Shown: piece by piece, positions 1-8,796 of the stretch
Position numbering within the stretch: the first letter of the stretch is position 1
Layout: each line of letters opens with the position of its first letter
Source: Flavobacterium marginilacus
GTDB taxonomy: Bacteria; Bacteroidota; Bacteroidia; Flavobacteriales; Flavobacteriaceae
DNA length: 64,000 nt
Assembly (NCBI RefSeq): GCF_026870155.1
Contig: NZ_CP113975.1
Location: forward strand, 2,666,001 to 2,730,000
Reading direction: 5' to 3'
Made by a program: the position numbers and the translations under genes
The notes under the pieces: model-generated
What the model saw: only the letters and a program-made list of their open reading frames with translations
Database searches by the model: none
What the model was told of the DNA's origin: nothing

Positions 1-1
1 T

Positions 2-787
2 AATGCAAGATTAAATTTAGGACGAGTTATTGGTCTAAGCGATGACGAAAGTCAAAGATTGGATACCCCTATTAATGACTTTCCAACTATTTCAGAATCT
101 GGATATTATAGTGATATTGATAAAAATGCACTTATTAAAATTGCTAAGAATAATAGAGGTGACGTAAAGGCAATTGGAGAAGAATATAAAGCAATAGAGC
201 TTCAATACCTATTAGCAGCAAACAATCTAGAGCCTCAATTAAATTTAGTAGCATTTGCTTTTTATGGAAGTGCAAGCATTGGGAATGGTCTTGATAAATC
301 TTGGTCTTCTCTTACTAACAATCAAGGTCAGGATATTGGAGCTGGAGCTAAACTAATATTCTCTTTTCCACTCAATAACAATCTGGCAAAAGGGAATTAT
401 TCAAGAAGTAAAATCGCTTTACAAAATCAATCCACAATAAATGAAAACACTAATAGAAATATTGAATTGAATATTGATTTAGCAGTTAATAATTTGATTA
501 ATAGCGTTTTGGTTCTTATAAAATCAAAGGAAGCTTTTGATTTTTCTCAAAATGCTTTTAATAATGAACAGATAAAGTTTCAATCAGGTTTAACTACTCT
601 CTTAAATTTAATGATATTTCAAGAAAGGCTTACTTCTTCAGAATTACAGAATTTAAACGCACAGCAGCAGTTTTCAAATGCAATCATAATTCTTAGACAT
701 GAAACAGGAACTCTTATTTATAAAGAAGATCTTGGGTTTAAGATTACTCAAAATGCATTTTATACTATTCCTAATACGGAAAATTAA
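2..787 (+). CDS. TolC-family outer membrane efflux protein, 5'-truncated by window
   Basis: The reading frame is open back to base 2 without a start, so the N-terminus lies outside the window and 261 residues are visible. The part seen has the TolC layout: a long helical stretch (GDVKAIGEEYKAIELQYLLA), a membrane-strand segment with the family-typical FSFPLNN, then a second long amphipathic helix pair ending near RHETGTL. It should be the outer membrane exit duct for the type I-like exporter encoded directly downstream, whose HlyD gene starts 14 bp after the stop. A TTG at base 59 could be taken as a start but would cut the first helix. Family call is by pattern only. Confidence 0.8.
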   Translation, partial: NARLNLGRVIGLSDDESQRLDTPINDFPTISESGYYSDIDKNALIKIAKNNRGDVKAIGEEYKAIELQYLLAANNLEPQLNLVAFAFYGSASIGNGLDKSWSSLTNNQGQDIGAGAKLIFSFPLNNNLAKGNYSRSKIALQNQSTINENTNRNIELNIDLAVNNLINSVLVLIKSKEAFDFSQNAFNNEQIKFQSGLTTLLNLMIFQERLTSSELQNLNAQQQFSNAIIILRHETGTLIYKEDLGFKITQNAFYTIPNTEN

Positions 788-801
788 AAACATATAAAAT
801 T

Positions 802-2064
802 ATGTCAGCACCTTTTTTTAGAAAATCGGCATTAGAGAAACTTTCTACTCCAGAAAAACTAGATCAATTGATTAAGGTTACTGGCACAAAAGCCTGGATA
901 GCTCTAATTACAATTGCGGTCGCAATTTTTACAGCATTAATATGGTCATTTATGGGTACCGTAAAAACAAAATTAGATGTAGTTGGGGTTGTATTAGGTG
1001 GTGACGTTCATGAGGTAGTAGCTACTGCACAAGGACAATTAGTGGAGTTAAAAGCAGCTATCGGTAATAAAGTCAAAAAAGGAGATATTATAGCTACAAT
1101 ACGACAACCGGAACTATTTCAGCAAATAGAAGATGCAAAAGTGATATTGTCAGACAGAAAATTTGAAATGGAAAAGTTATTGTCTTACGGAAATCAAGGT
1201 GCTCAATTACAAGGTAAAATAATTATTCAGTCACGCATAAGTGTTACAGGCGAAATCGAATCAGAAAAAAAGAAGATCGTATTTCTGAATAATCAATTGG
1301 AATCAGAGAATGTACTACTTGAAAAAAGTTTAATAACTAAATCGCAAGTTGCAAATACAAAACAGCAGATTGAGGCTTCAAAAAACACAATCGAAAGATT
1401 AAAAGGACAAATCGCAGAAACATCCCGTCAACAAAATGATTTGATATTTGATATACAGCAGAAAGTTACATTACAAAGACAGAGAATTGCAGAAGCTGAA
1501 AGAAATCTTCAGTTTTTAACTGAAAAATATGACAATCAAAGAAATGTGAAAAGTCCTTATGATGGAGAAGTAGTTGAAGTTTTAACCGATGCTGGAATTG
1601 TAGTATCAGCTGGATCTCCATTATTTAAACTTAAGAATACATTTAACACAAAACAGTCACAGCTAAGAGGAATTCTATATATTCCTTCAAAAGATGGAAA
1701 AAAAATTAAAAAAGGAATGGAAGCTTTAATTGTTCCTTCGACTGTGCAGCCTGAAGAATATGGTTTTATAAAAGGGAAAGTAACTTATGTGTCTGATTTT
1801 CCGATAACCCAGCAAGGAATGCTAACCTCTGTTAAAAATGATCAGCTTACAAAGCAGCTTTTAGTAGGTGGCCCTTTGTTTGAAGTTTATGTCGATTTTG
1901 AAAAGGACCCTGTATCGTATAGTGGTTATAAATGGACTTCTGCTAAAGGACCCGATATTTTTCTGAAAGAAGGGACATCATGTTTGGGTAAAATTACTAT
2001 CAAACGTGAGCCTCCTGTAACACTAGTTGTTCCTGCATTTAAGAAATTTTTTGACCTATATTGA
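802..2064 (+). CDS. HlyD-family membrane fusion protein of NHLP-type bacteriocin exporter
   Basis: Periplasmic adaptor linking an inner-membrane ABC exporter to TolC. A single membrane anchor lies at about residues 31-51. It is followed by a lipoyl-like half-motif (about 70-100), a long coiled coil with many K/E/Q heptads (about 105-245) and the returning lipoyl half (KSPYDGEVVEVLTDAGIVVS). The C-terminal region is beta-rich. The length (420 aa) and the neighbourhood, with two ABC subunits directly following, fit the secretion-protein component of NHLP (nitrile hydratase leader peptide) bacteriocin systems. It lies 14 bp after the TolC gene and 9 bp before the C39 ABC gene, so it is part of one operon. 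Confidence 0.85.
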   Translation: MSAPFFRKSALEKLSTPEKLDQLIKVTGTKAWIALITIAVAIFTALIWSFMGTVKTKLDVVGVVLGGDVHEVVATAQGQLVELKAAIGNKVKKGDIIATIRQPELFQQIEDAKVILSDRKFEMEKLLSYGNQGAQLQGKIIIQSRISVTGEIESEKKKIVFLNNQLESENVLLEKSLITKSQVANTKQQIEASKNTIERLKGQIAETSRQQNDLIFDIQQKVTLQRQRIAEAERNLQFLTEKYDNQRNVKSPYDGEVVEVLTDAGIVVSAGSPLFKLKNTFNTKQSQLRGILYIPSKDGKKIKKGMEALIVPSTVQPEEYGFIKGKVTYVSDFPITQQGMLTSVKNDQLTKQLLVGGPLFEVYVDFEKDPVSYSGYKWTSAKGPDIFLKEGTSCLGKITIKREPPVTLVVPAFKKFFDLY

Positions 2065-2073
2065 TCTATCAAA

Positions 2074-4272
2074 ATGGAAAATAACACAAACTTACTTATA
2101 AAAAAACAACCTAAACGTGTTAAAGTGCCGACTGTTCTACAGATGGAAAGCGTTGAATGTGGGGCGGCGGCTTTAAGTATTATTTTAGGACATTTTGGCA
2201 AGTTTGTTCCATTAGAAAAATTGAGAATAGCTTGTGGAGTATCACGAGATGGATTGAAGGCTACTAATATCATAAAAGCAGCTAAAGAGTTTGGATTAGA
2301 AGCAAAAGGATATGCTAAATCTATTGAAAAGCTAATGCAATTAGAAACTCCATCGATTATCTTTTGGAATTTTAACCATTTTTTAGTTCTAGAGGGTTTT
2401 ACAAAAAACAGAGTCTACCTTAGTGACCCAGCTCAAGGTAGGTATTACGTAAATCATAAAGAATTTGATGATTCTTATACAGGTGTGGTTTTAACCTTTT
2501 GTCCTTCAAAAGAATTTGAAAAAGGAAATGATAAAAAAGGATTAATAGCATCTTTAATTTCAAGAATTACCAATTCAAAATTAAGTATTATCTACATCGT
2601 TATAGCAAGCTTGTTTTTAGTAATTCCTGGTTTAGTAATTCCTTCATTCCTTAAAATATTTATAGATAAATATTTAATTAATCATTTTTCAGGTTTTGTA
2701 ATGCCTCTTTTACTGATTATGGGTGCACTTCTAATTGTTAATGCTTGTTTAGTTTATCTCCAGCAATACTTTTTACTTAAATTAGAAACAAAACTTGCAT
2801 TGGTAACTTCTAGTAAATTTCTTTGGCATGTTTTTCATTTACCAATTGCTTTTTTTACTCAAAGATACAGTGGCGAAATAGGTAATCGAGTCTCATTAAA
2901 TGATAAAGTAGCAAAACTTTTAAGTGGGGATTTAGCAAACGCTGCATTAAATGTTATTGTTGTGTTTTTTTATGCAATTTTAATGTTCTCCTATGATGTT
3001 ACCCTGACAGTAATTGGTGTTTTTATGGCAACATTAAATGTTGCTGCCATAAGATATGTTTCAACAGCTAGAAAAGATGGAAGTCGAAGATTAAGCAATG
3101 AAACTGGAAAGTTGTTAGGTACTACTACCTCGGGAATTAGTATGATTGAAACATTAAAATCCTCTGGTAGAGAAAATGATTTTTTCACGAATTGGATAGG
3201 ATATTTAGCTAAAGTAATGAATGCTCAACAAGAATTTGGATGGTTAACCATAAGACTTAATATACTGCCAAATCTAATTTCATCTTTAACAAATACTTTA
3301 ATATTAGGAATAGGTGCATTAAGGATAATGGAAGGAGAAATGACTTTAGGCGCTTTAGTTGCCTTTACTTATTTAATGAATAATTTTATTACACCAGTAA
3401 ACCAGCTTGTATCAGTGGCATCCATGCTACACGAAACAGAAAGTGATATGGCACGCATTGATGATGTAATGAATTATGAAATTGATAAACAATTTATTGA
3501 TAAAGAAGATGAAAATATCCAAAAGGCAAATAGTGAATTTATTAATAACAAATTGATTGGATACTTCGAAATGAAGAATGTGACTTTTGGATATAGTCGC
3601 ACCATGCCTGCATTAATAGAAAACTTTAATTTAAAATTAAGACCTGGAAGCAGAGTCGCTTTAGTTGGAGGTTCCGGTAGCGGAAAGTCAACCGTTGCAA
3701 GAATAGCTTCGGGACTTTATGATCCATGGGAAGGAGATATCTTATTTGATAATAAAAATAGAAGAGATATACCTAGACATATCATTACAGAATCATTAGC
3801 GGTAATAGATCAGGAAGTCTTAGTGTTTAATGGTACGATTAAAGAAAATATTTCTTTTTGGGACACCATGATTCCCCAAAAAAACATTATAAATTCAGCA
3901 AGAGATGCTGATATTCATGATGTTATTGCTGCTAGAAATGATGGATATGATAGTGAAGTATTAGAAGGCGGTTCGAATTTTAGCGGAGGACAGCGCCAGC
4001 GAATTGAAATTGCAAGAGCTTTAGTTTGTGACCCAACAATTTTAATTATGGATGAAGCTACTAGTGCATTAGATTCTGCCACAGAAAAAATTGTGATGGA
4101 TAATATTAAGAAAAGAGGATGTACTTGTTTAATTGTTGCCCATAGACTAAGCACAATAATGGACTGTGATGAGATAATTGTAATGGAGTTTGGTAAAATT
4201 GTAGAACGAGGCTCTCATAAAGAATTATTAAAACTAAATGGTGTTTATGCAAAACTGATTGAAATAAAATAA
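2074..4272 (+). CDS. C39 peptidase-containing ABC transporter (peptide maturation/export)
   Basis: Bifunctional processing exporter. The N-terminal C39 cysteine peptidase has the expected Cys29 (QMESVECGAA), His102 (NFNHFLVLEG) and Asp118 (SDPAQG), so it should be active and cut leaders after a double-glycine-like site. A six-helix permease domain (about 165-450) and an ATPase domain follow, with Walker A GGSGSGKST near residue 531, signature FSGGQRQRIEIARAL and Walker B ILIMDEATSALD. This order and the paired second ABC gene match the peptidase/permease/ATPase subunit of NHLP-type export systems. It probably matures and exports a ribosomally made peptide whose precursor is not in this window. 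Confidence 0.92.
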   Translation: MENNTNLLIKKQPKRVKVPTVLQMESVECGAAALSIILGHFGKFVPLEKLRIACGVSRDGLKATNIIKAAKEFGLEAKGYAKSIEKLMQLETPSIIFWNFNHFLVLEGFTKNRVYLSDPAQGRYYVNHKEFDDSYTGVVLTFCPSKEFEKGNDKKGLIASLISRITNSKLSIIYIVIASLFLVIPGLVIPSFLKIFIDKYLINHFSGFVMPLLLIMGALLIVNACLVYLQQYFLLKLETKLALVTSSKFLWHVFHLPIAFFTQRYSGEIGNRVSLNDKVAKLLSGDLANAALNVIVVFFYAILMFSYDVTLTVIGVFMATLNVAAIRYVSTARKDGSRRLSNETGKLLGTTTSGISMIETLKSSGRENDFFTNWIGYLAKVMNAQQEFGWLTIRLNILPNLISSLTNTLILGIGALRIMEGEMTLGALVAFTYLMNNFITPVNQLVSVASMLHETESDMARIDDVMNYEIDKQFIDKEDENIQKANSEFINNKLIGYFEMKNVTFGYSRTMPALIENFNLKLRPGSRVALVGGSGSGKSTVARIASGLYDPWEGDILFDNKNRRDIPRHIITESLAVIDQEVLVFNGTIKENISFWDTMIPQKNIINSARDADIHDVIAARNDGYDSEVLEGGSNFSGGQRQRIEIARALVCDPTILIMDEATSALDSATEKIVMDNIKKRGCTCLIVAHRLSTIMDCDEIIVMEFGKIVERGSHKELLKLNGVYAKLIEIK

Positions 4273-4282
4273 AAATTAAGAT

Positions 4283-7180
4283 ATGTCAACGAAAGATAAA
4301 ATAGGTATAGGAGTTGAAGAACCATTGATACTTAATAGCACAGACAAATTTTGGATGGTAGTTTCTGGTGAAGTAAATGTGTTTTATGTTAGAGTTGATG
4401 AAAAAGGAGAATATTTATGTGCGTTAAAATATCTTTACTCTGCAAAAAAAGGAGACTTATTATTTAGTTTACTATCTTCTGAGTGTACTAATGACACTCG
4501 TTTAATTGTTTTTTCAAACGAAGCGAGTTTATTATCTATAAATAAACACGAACTCACTACTATAGATCATTTCTTTCTAAAAGGTATGATTGATAAATGG
4601 ATATTAAAAACTTCATTTAAAATTAATTCAAAGAGTGCTCCAAAATCTTACAACACGTTAGATACCTATAATGATTTTATTTTAAATCAAAATACCGTAG
4701 CATACCCGTCTCAAGGAATAAACTGGGTAAGTTTAATTCATGGAGAACTTTCCGTTTTCTCAGAACAGGAAACTATTAACTTTGACGATTCCCTTAAATT
4801 TCCAATTCCTGTTTGTAATAAATTATGGATTAAGTCTCTATCTGAATTTTCTGAATTAAAATTAATGAGTACCAGAGAAGTTCTAGAAGATGAAATTAAT
4901 TTTTTAATTTCCTTAGAAAAATTACAAGCCCATTTTTACAATCAGCTTTGCAAAAATATTGAGATCAATAGTTTGTTCGAAAAAAATAATCTCAATGATA
5001 AATTAATTTATCAAGAAGAAGAATTAAAAAACACTTTAGAAAAAATAAAATCTATAGTCACAGGTAATAAAAAAAAATCACATCACACCAATAATAAAAA
5101 ACAAAACATACTTTATTTAACATGTCAATTAATAGGCGAACATGCCGGCTTTAAATTTGAAGTTCCAAAACATTTTGAATTAGATATACATAACGCAAAC
5201 AATCTTCTATATGCTATTGCACAAAGTTCTAAAGTAAGAATACGAAAAATTATTTTGAGAGATGTGTGGTGGAAAGATGAAAACGGGCATTTATTAGCAT
5301 TTATAAAAGAGTCTAATGAGCCAGTTGCCCTTATACAGCAAAATTCTGCAACTTACATAATCAAAAATCTTTTAAAAGGGACTGAAACTGTAGTTAACAA
5401 TAAAATAGCCGAATCTTTAGACCCAATAGGTTATATGTTTTTTTCTGGATTTGATGTAAAAATGAATTCCGTAAAAAAAGTATTAAATTTCGCTATGAAT
5501 GGTGTAAAAAAAGATGCCAAATTATTATTGGTTGCTTCTTTACTCGGAAGTCTAATGGGTTTATTAATTCCGATTTTGTCTGGGATGATATATGACGATG
5601 TAATACCAACTGCAGATAAATCGGTACATTTAGAAATCTTTACGATTATGATCATTATCGGTTTGGTATCTGCTGGACTGCAGCTTACTCAAGGAGTCTT
5701 ACAAATGCGAGTAGAGTCAAAATCAAGTGTTAACTTGCAAGCTGGTGTAATGGATTATATACTTCGCTTACCTGTAGCTTTTTACAAAAAATATACTGCT
5801 GGCGACCTCACAAATAGAGTTTTAAGTATTAACTCAATTAGACAGATTCTTTCTAATACACTTATGACGGTAGTGCTTACTGGTGCATTCTCATTTGTTA
5901 ATTTGTTACTTCTATTTTATTATGATTCGAGTTTAGCATGGGTTGGAATTGGGCTTGCTTTAATTGCTGTTGCTTTTATGGTTTTAATAGGCTGGCTAAA
6001 ATTGAAGTATGATCGGGAGGTTTCTAAATACGAAGGGGAAATTCAAGGTTTTCTTTTCGAATTTTTATCTGGAATTAGTAAAATAAGAATAACAGGAGGT
6101 GAAAAAAGAATTTTTTCTTTATGGGGTGATAAATTTTCAAAATTAAAAAAATTGGGGTTTAGTTCAGGGAGTTATCAAAACTATGTAGAAGTTTTTAATA
6201 GTTCATATCCCCTTTTTACAAGTATACTATTTTTTTCATTTATATATTATACTGTTTTAAATTCTCAAAATTCTGGCATGTTATCCGTAGGATCGTTTAT
6301 GGCTTTTATTATTTCTTTTAATAAGTTTTTAAATGATAGTTTAAAGTTAAGCATGGCATTTATTACTTCGCTTAGTGTTATTCCTCTGTATGAAAGGGTT
6401 AAGCCAATTTTAGAAGAAAAAACAGAATCGATAGAAGATAGTATTGATCCAGGTGAATTAATGGGTGAAATTGAACTGAATTCTATATCTTTTAGATATT
6501 ATGCTGATCAGCCTTTAATTTTAAAAAATATTACACTTAAAATAAAACCTGGTGAAATGGTTGCTTTTGTAGGTGCATCTGGCTCTGGAAAATCAACAAT
6601 TATGAGATTACTTTTAGGTTTTGAACATCCTGAGTTAGGCTCTATATTCTATGATGGAAATACATTTGACGCGATGAATAAAGAACTTACAAGACGACAA
6701 ATAGGTGTAGTGCTGCAAAATGGAGCACTTATGTCAGGCAGTATTTATCAAAATATTGTTGGCAATTCAGAATTAACATTAGATGATGCTTGGGTTGCAG
6801 CACGCATGGTTGGGATGGAAGATGATATAAAGAATATGCCAATGGAAATGCATACGTTTATTAGTGAAGGAGCAGGTACATTTTCAGGAGGTCAGAGACA
6901 AAGATTAATGATTGCTAGAGCAATTGTTCATAAACCTAGATTATTATTTATGGATGAGGCAACAAGTGCTCTTGATAATAAAACTCAAAATATTGTTGCA
7001 GAAAGTTTAGATAAACTCCAAGCTACCCGTATTGTTATTGCACATAGGTTGAGTACTATAAAAAATGCTGACCGTATTTTTGTTTTGGAAAAAGGGGAAA
7101 TTAAAGAAACAGGAACTTATAATGAGCTAATACAAATGGACGGATTATTTACAGAACTTGCTAAACGTCAAATTGCTTAA
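4283..7180 (+). CDS. Second ABC permease/ATPase of NHLP-type exporter, long N-terminal extension
   Basis: A 965-residue ABC exporter. Its N-terminal ~400 residues lack a peptidase and contain an N-terminal segment that looks like a degenerate cyclic-nucleotide-binding fold (FWMVVSGEVNVFYV) plus a linker. The permease domain runs from about 410 to 700 and the ATPase from about 725, with Walker A GASGSGKST, signature FSGGQRQRLMIARAI and Walker B LLFMDEATSALD. This size and architecture, next to the C39 ABC protein, is characteristic of the permease/ATPase subunit of NHLP bacteriocin export systems, where the two ABC proteins probably form a heterodimer. It starts 10 bp after the C39 gene and ends 2 bp before the next ORF. 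Confidence 0.88.
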   Translation: MSTKDKIGIGVEEPLILNSTDKFWMVVSGEVNVFYVRVDEKGEYLCALKYLYSAKKGDLLFSLLSSECTNDTRLIVFSNEASLLSINKHELTTIDHFFLKGMIDKWILKTSFKINSKSAPKSYNTLDTYNDFILNQNTVAYPSQGINWVSLIHGELSVFSEQETINFDDSLKFPIPVCNKLWIKSLSEFSELKLMSTREVLEDEINFLISLEKLQAHFYNQLCKNIEINSLFEKNNLNDKLIYQEEELKNTLEKIKSIVTGNKKKSHHTNNKKQNILYLTCQLIGEHAGFKFEVPKHFELDIHNANNLLYAIAQSSKVRIRKIILRDVWWKDENGHLLAFIKESNEPVALIQQNSATYIIKNLLKGTETVVNNKIAESLDPIGYMFFSGFDVKMNSVKKVLNFAMNGVKKDAKLLLVASLLGSLMGLLIPILSGMIYDDVIPTADKSVHLEIFTIMIIIGLVSAGLQLTQGVLQMRVESKSSVNLQAGVMDYILRLPVAFYKKYTAGDLTNRVLSINSIRQILSNTLMTVVLTGAFSFVNLLLLFYYDSSLAWVGIGLALIAVAFMVLIGWLKLKYDREVSKYEGEIQGFLFEFLSGISKIRITGGEKRIFSLWGDKFSKLKKLGFSSGSYQNYVEVFNSSYPLFTSILFFSFIYYTVLNSQNSGMLSVGSFMAFIISFNKFLNDSLKLSMAFITSLSVIPLYERVKPILEEKTESIEDSIDPGELMGEIELNSISFRYYADQPLILKNITLKIKPGEMVAFVGASGSGKSTIMRLLLGFEHPELGSIFYDGNTFDAMNKELTRRQIGVVLQNGALMSGSIYQNIVGNSELTLDDAWVAARMVGMEDDIKNMPMEMHTFISEGAGTFSGGQRQRLMIARAIVHKPRLLFMDEATSALDNKTQNIVAESLDKLQATRIVIAHRLSTIKNADRIFVLEKGEIKETGTYNELIQMDGLFTELAKRQIA

Positions 7181-7182
7181 TA

Positions 7183-8337
7183 ATGTTAGATAAATTACCT
7201 TTATTAAAAAAGGCAGACCATAGTATCAGCCCTGATTTTTCTGAAGAGCTTAAAACCTATCTGTTAAATAAATTTTGGTCAAAGGAACAGTCATTTTCGC
7301 CTTTAGTAGACGAAATAGATCTTGAATATTGGGGAGGAATTTCAAAAAGAATTACGGAAGGTAAAACAGTTTTTAATGAATTAAAAAAAAGCTATCCTCA
7401 ATTGAATTTTCCAATAGAAATAGGCATAGAAAAAACAGAAATTTATAAAGATATAGTTTTAAGAGGAAAAACTGAAAATATAAATTTGCCTTTTTCACTA
7501 AAGCTAAACGATTCTAAAAATATAGCTTTTAAAGTTCATAAAAGCATTGCAGGTAAAATACCAATAGTAACGATTCCAAATAAAGAAGATTTCACAACAA
7601 TTATACAATCACTATTATATAAAAACAACCCCAAAGATGTTCCGCAGTCTATGGGTGCAGTATTAATCAATGGAATTAATAACAGGGAGAGATTAACTAT
7701 TTTAAAAAACGATTGGTTAGCAGCTAACACTTCTGAAAATTGGGTCGAAGAGTTTTCTTGTAATGTGTTACCAAATAAGAGTTCATATAAAGATAAATTA
7801 ATTATTCTAAGCACAAAACCCTATAGTAATGTAACGGCAAAACAATTGGGTTTGACTGAAAATTTATGGTTATCTTATTCTATTTCGATAAGAGAAGAAC
7901 ACGAATGTACACACCTATATACATTAAAAAAATACGGAGTGGCATCAAATAACCTGCACGATGAGTTAATTGCAGATTATATAGGAATTATAAAAACTAT
8001 TGGACGATACAATAAGTCATGGATGTTACTGTTTATGGGACTTGAAAACTATCCTAAATATAGGAAAGGAGCAAGGCTAGAAAATTATATATCAGACAAT
8101 AAATTATCTCAAGTAGACTTTAAACAACTAATTAAACTAATTAAAATTGCAATTGAAAATATTTCCATTTTTGATAAAATTCAAGGCAAGTTACGATCAA
8201 ATATAGATCAAATGTGCAGAATAGATACCCTTTGTGAAACAAGTTTACAAGAATTATCATCTACAAATGGAGCTTCTTTACTTCTTGATAATTATAATAA
8301 AAGGCTGGAAAAGGTAGTAGCCACCATCAAAATCTAG
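7183..8337 (+). CDS. HExxH-motif protein of unknown function in the peptide-export operon
   Basis: No family recognised with certainty. The 384-residue protein has no signal peptide or membrane segment. It carries a zinc-protease-like motif at 240-244 (EEHECTHLY), followed 17 residues later by HDELIADYIGI with Glu261 and Asp265. This spacing is compatible with a third metal ligand in gluzincin-type metallopeptidases. The gene starts 2 bp after the second ABC gene and is clearly co-transcribed, so it probably acts on, or modifies, the exported peptide or its leader in the cytoplasm. No convincing terminator follows on this strand before the oppositely oriented tRNA-Val. Confidence 0.7.
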   Translation: MLDKLPLLKKADHSISPDFSEELKTYLLNKFWSKEQSFSPLVDEIDLEYWGGISKRITEGKTVFNELKKSYPQLNFPIEIGIEKTEIYKDIVLRGKTENINLPFSLKLNDSKNIAFKVHKSIAGKIPIVTIPNKEDFTTIIQSLLYKNNPKDVPQSMGAVLINGINNRERLTILKNDWLAANTSENWVEEFSCNVLPNKSSYKDKLIILSTKPYSNVTAKQLGLTENLWLSYSISIREEHECTHLYTLKKYGVASNNLHDELIADYIGIIKTIGRYNKSWMLLFMGLENYPKYRKGARLENYISDNKLSQVDFKQLIKLIKIAIENISIFDKIQGKLRSNIDQMCRIDTLCETSLQELSSTNGASLLLDNYNKRLEKVVATIKI

Positions 8338-8474
8338 AGTTTGGTTATAAATAAACTATGGAATATAATTATAATACAGCTGAAGATCAGCAAAGAGTAT
8401 TTATGCTTAATTTTTGCTAATCCACAGATTTAAGACTTGATCCGTAAAATGGAGGAAAAGGGATACCTTATATA

Positions 8475-8509
8475 CCAAAAAAAGAGGGATACTTTTTCAA
8501 TTATCCCTC
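8475..8509 (-). terminator. Rho-independent terminator of tRNA-Val
   Basis: An 8-bp perfect stem (GAGGGATA / TATCCCTC) followed on the minus strand by a run of seven T. It starts five bases beyond the 3' end of the tRNA, so it ends the tRNA transcript. Confidence 0.75.
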
Positions 8510-8513
8510 ACAG

Positions 8514-8588
8514 TGGGCGATGAGGGGTTCGAACCCCCGACCCCCTCGGTGTAAACGAGGTGCTCTGAACCAGCTGAGCTAATCGCCC
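8514..8588 (-). tRNA. tRNA-Val (anticodon TAC)
   Basis: On the minus strand the sequence folds as a 75-nt cloverleaf. The acceptor stem is GGGCGAT/ATCGCCC with discriminator A, the D-arm begins AGCTCAGCTGG, the anticodon stem CCTCG/CGAGG encloses loop TTTACAC (anticodon TAC), and the T-arm holds GGTTCGAACCC. CCA is not encoded. A consensus promoter and a terminator flank it. Confidence 0.95.
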
Positions 8589-8623
8589 TATTTTTAGTTG
8601 CTATCATTTCGTGATTGCAAGTG

Positions 8624-8653
8624 CAAATATACAACTAGAACTCGTAATTGCAA
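8624..8653 (-). promoter_or_regulatory. Promoter of tRNA-Val
   Basis: On the minus strand a TTG (8651-8653), a 19-bp spacer and TATATTTG (8624-8631) match the Bacteroidota -33/-7 consensus (TTG, TAnnTTTG). It predicts a leader of roughly 29 nt before the mature tRNA. Confidence 0.75.
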
Positions 8654-8747
8654 GCATTTTTTTGGAAAAATGATAAAAAAAATTAAAGGTTTTTATTTGT
8701 CTGCTCATTAACAGTGCTTTATTGAGTGTTCAAACTCCTCATTTTTT

Positions 8748-8778
8748 TTGTTATCCTATTGATATAGCCTTACATTTG
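8748..8778 (+). promoter_or_regulatory. Promoter of ABC exporter gene; decides its start codon
   Basis: TTG at 8748-8750, a 20-bp spacer and TACATTTG at 8771-8778. The predicted transcription start (about 8784) lies inside an in-frame upstream extension that begins at a TTG at 8722, so the ATG at 8797 is the real start. Confidence 0.7.
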
Positions 8779-8796
8779 TATCATAAAAAAAATAAA

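Noticed and set aside
8358..8420. Short ORF (20 codons) and a frame coding DLIRKMEEKGYL directly after the export operon, possible precursor peptide or regulator remnant
   Set aside because: No leader-like cleavage site, no start for the second frame, and too short to support; probably non-coding sequence before the tRNA terminator.
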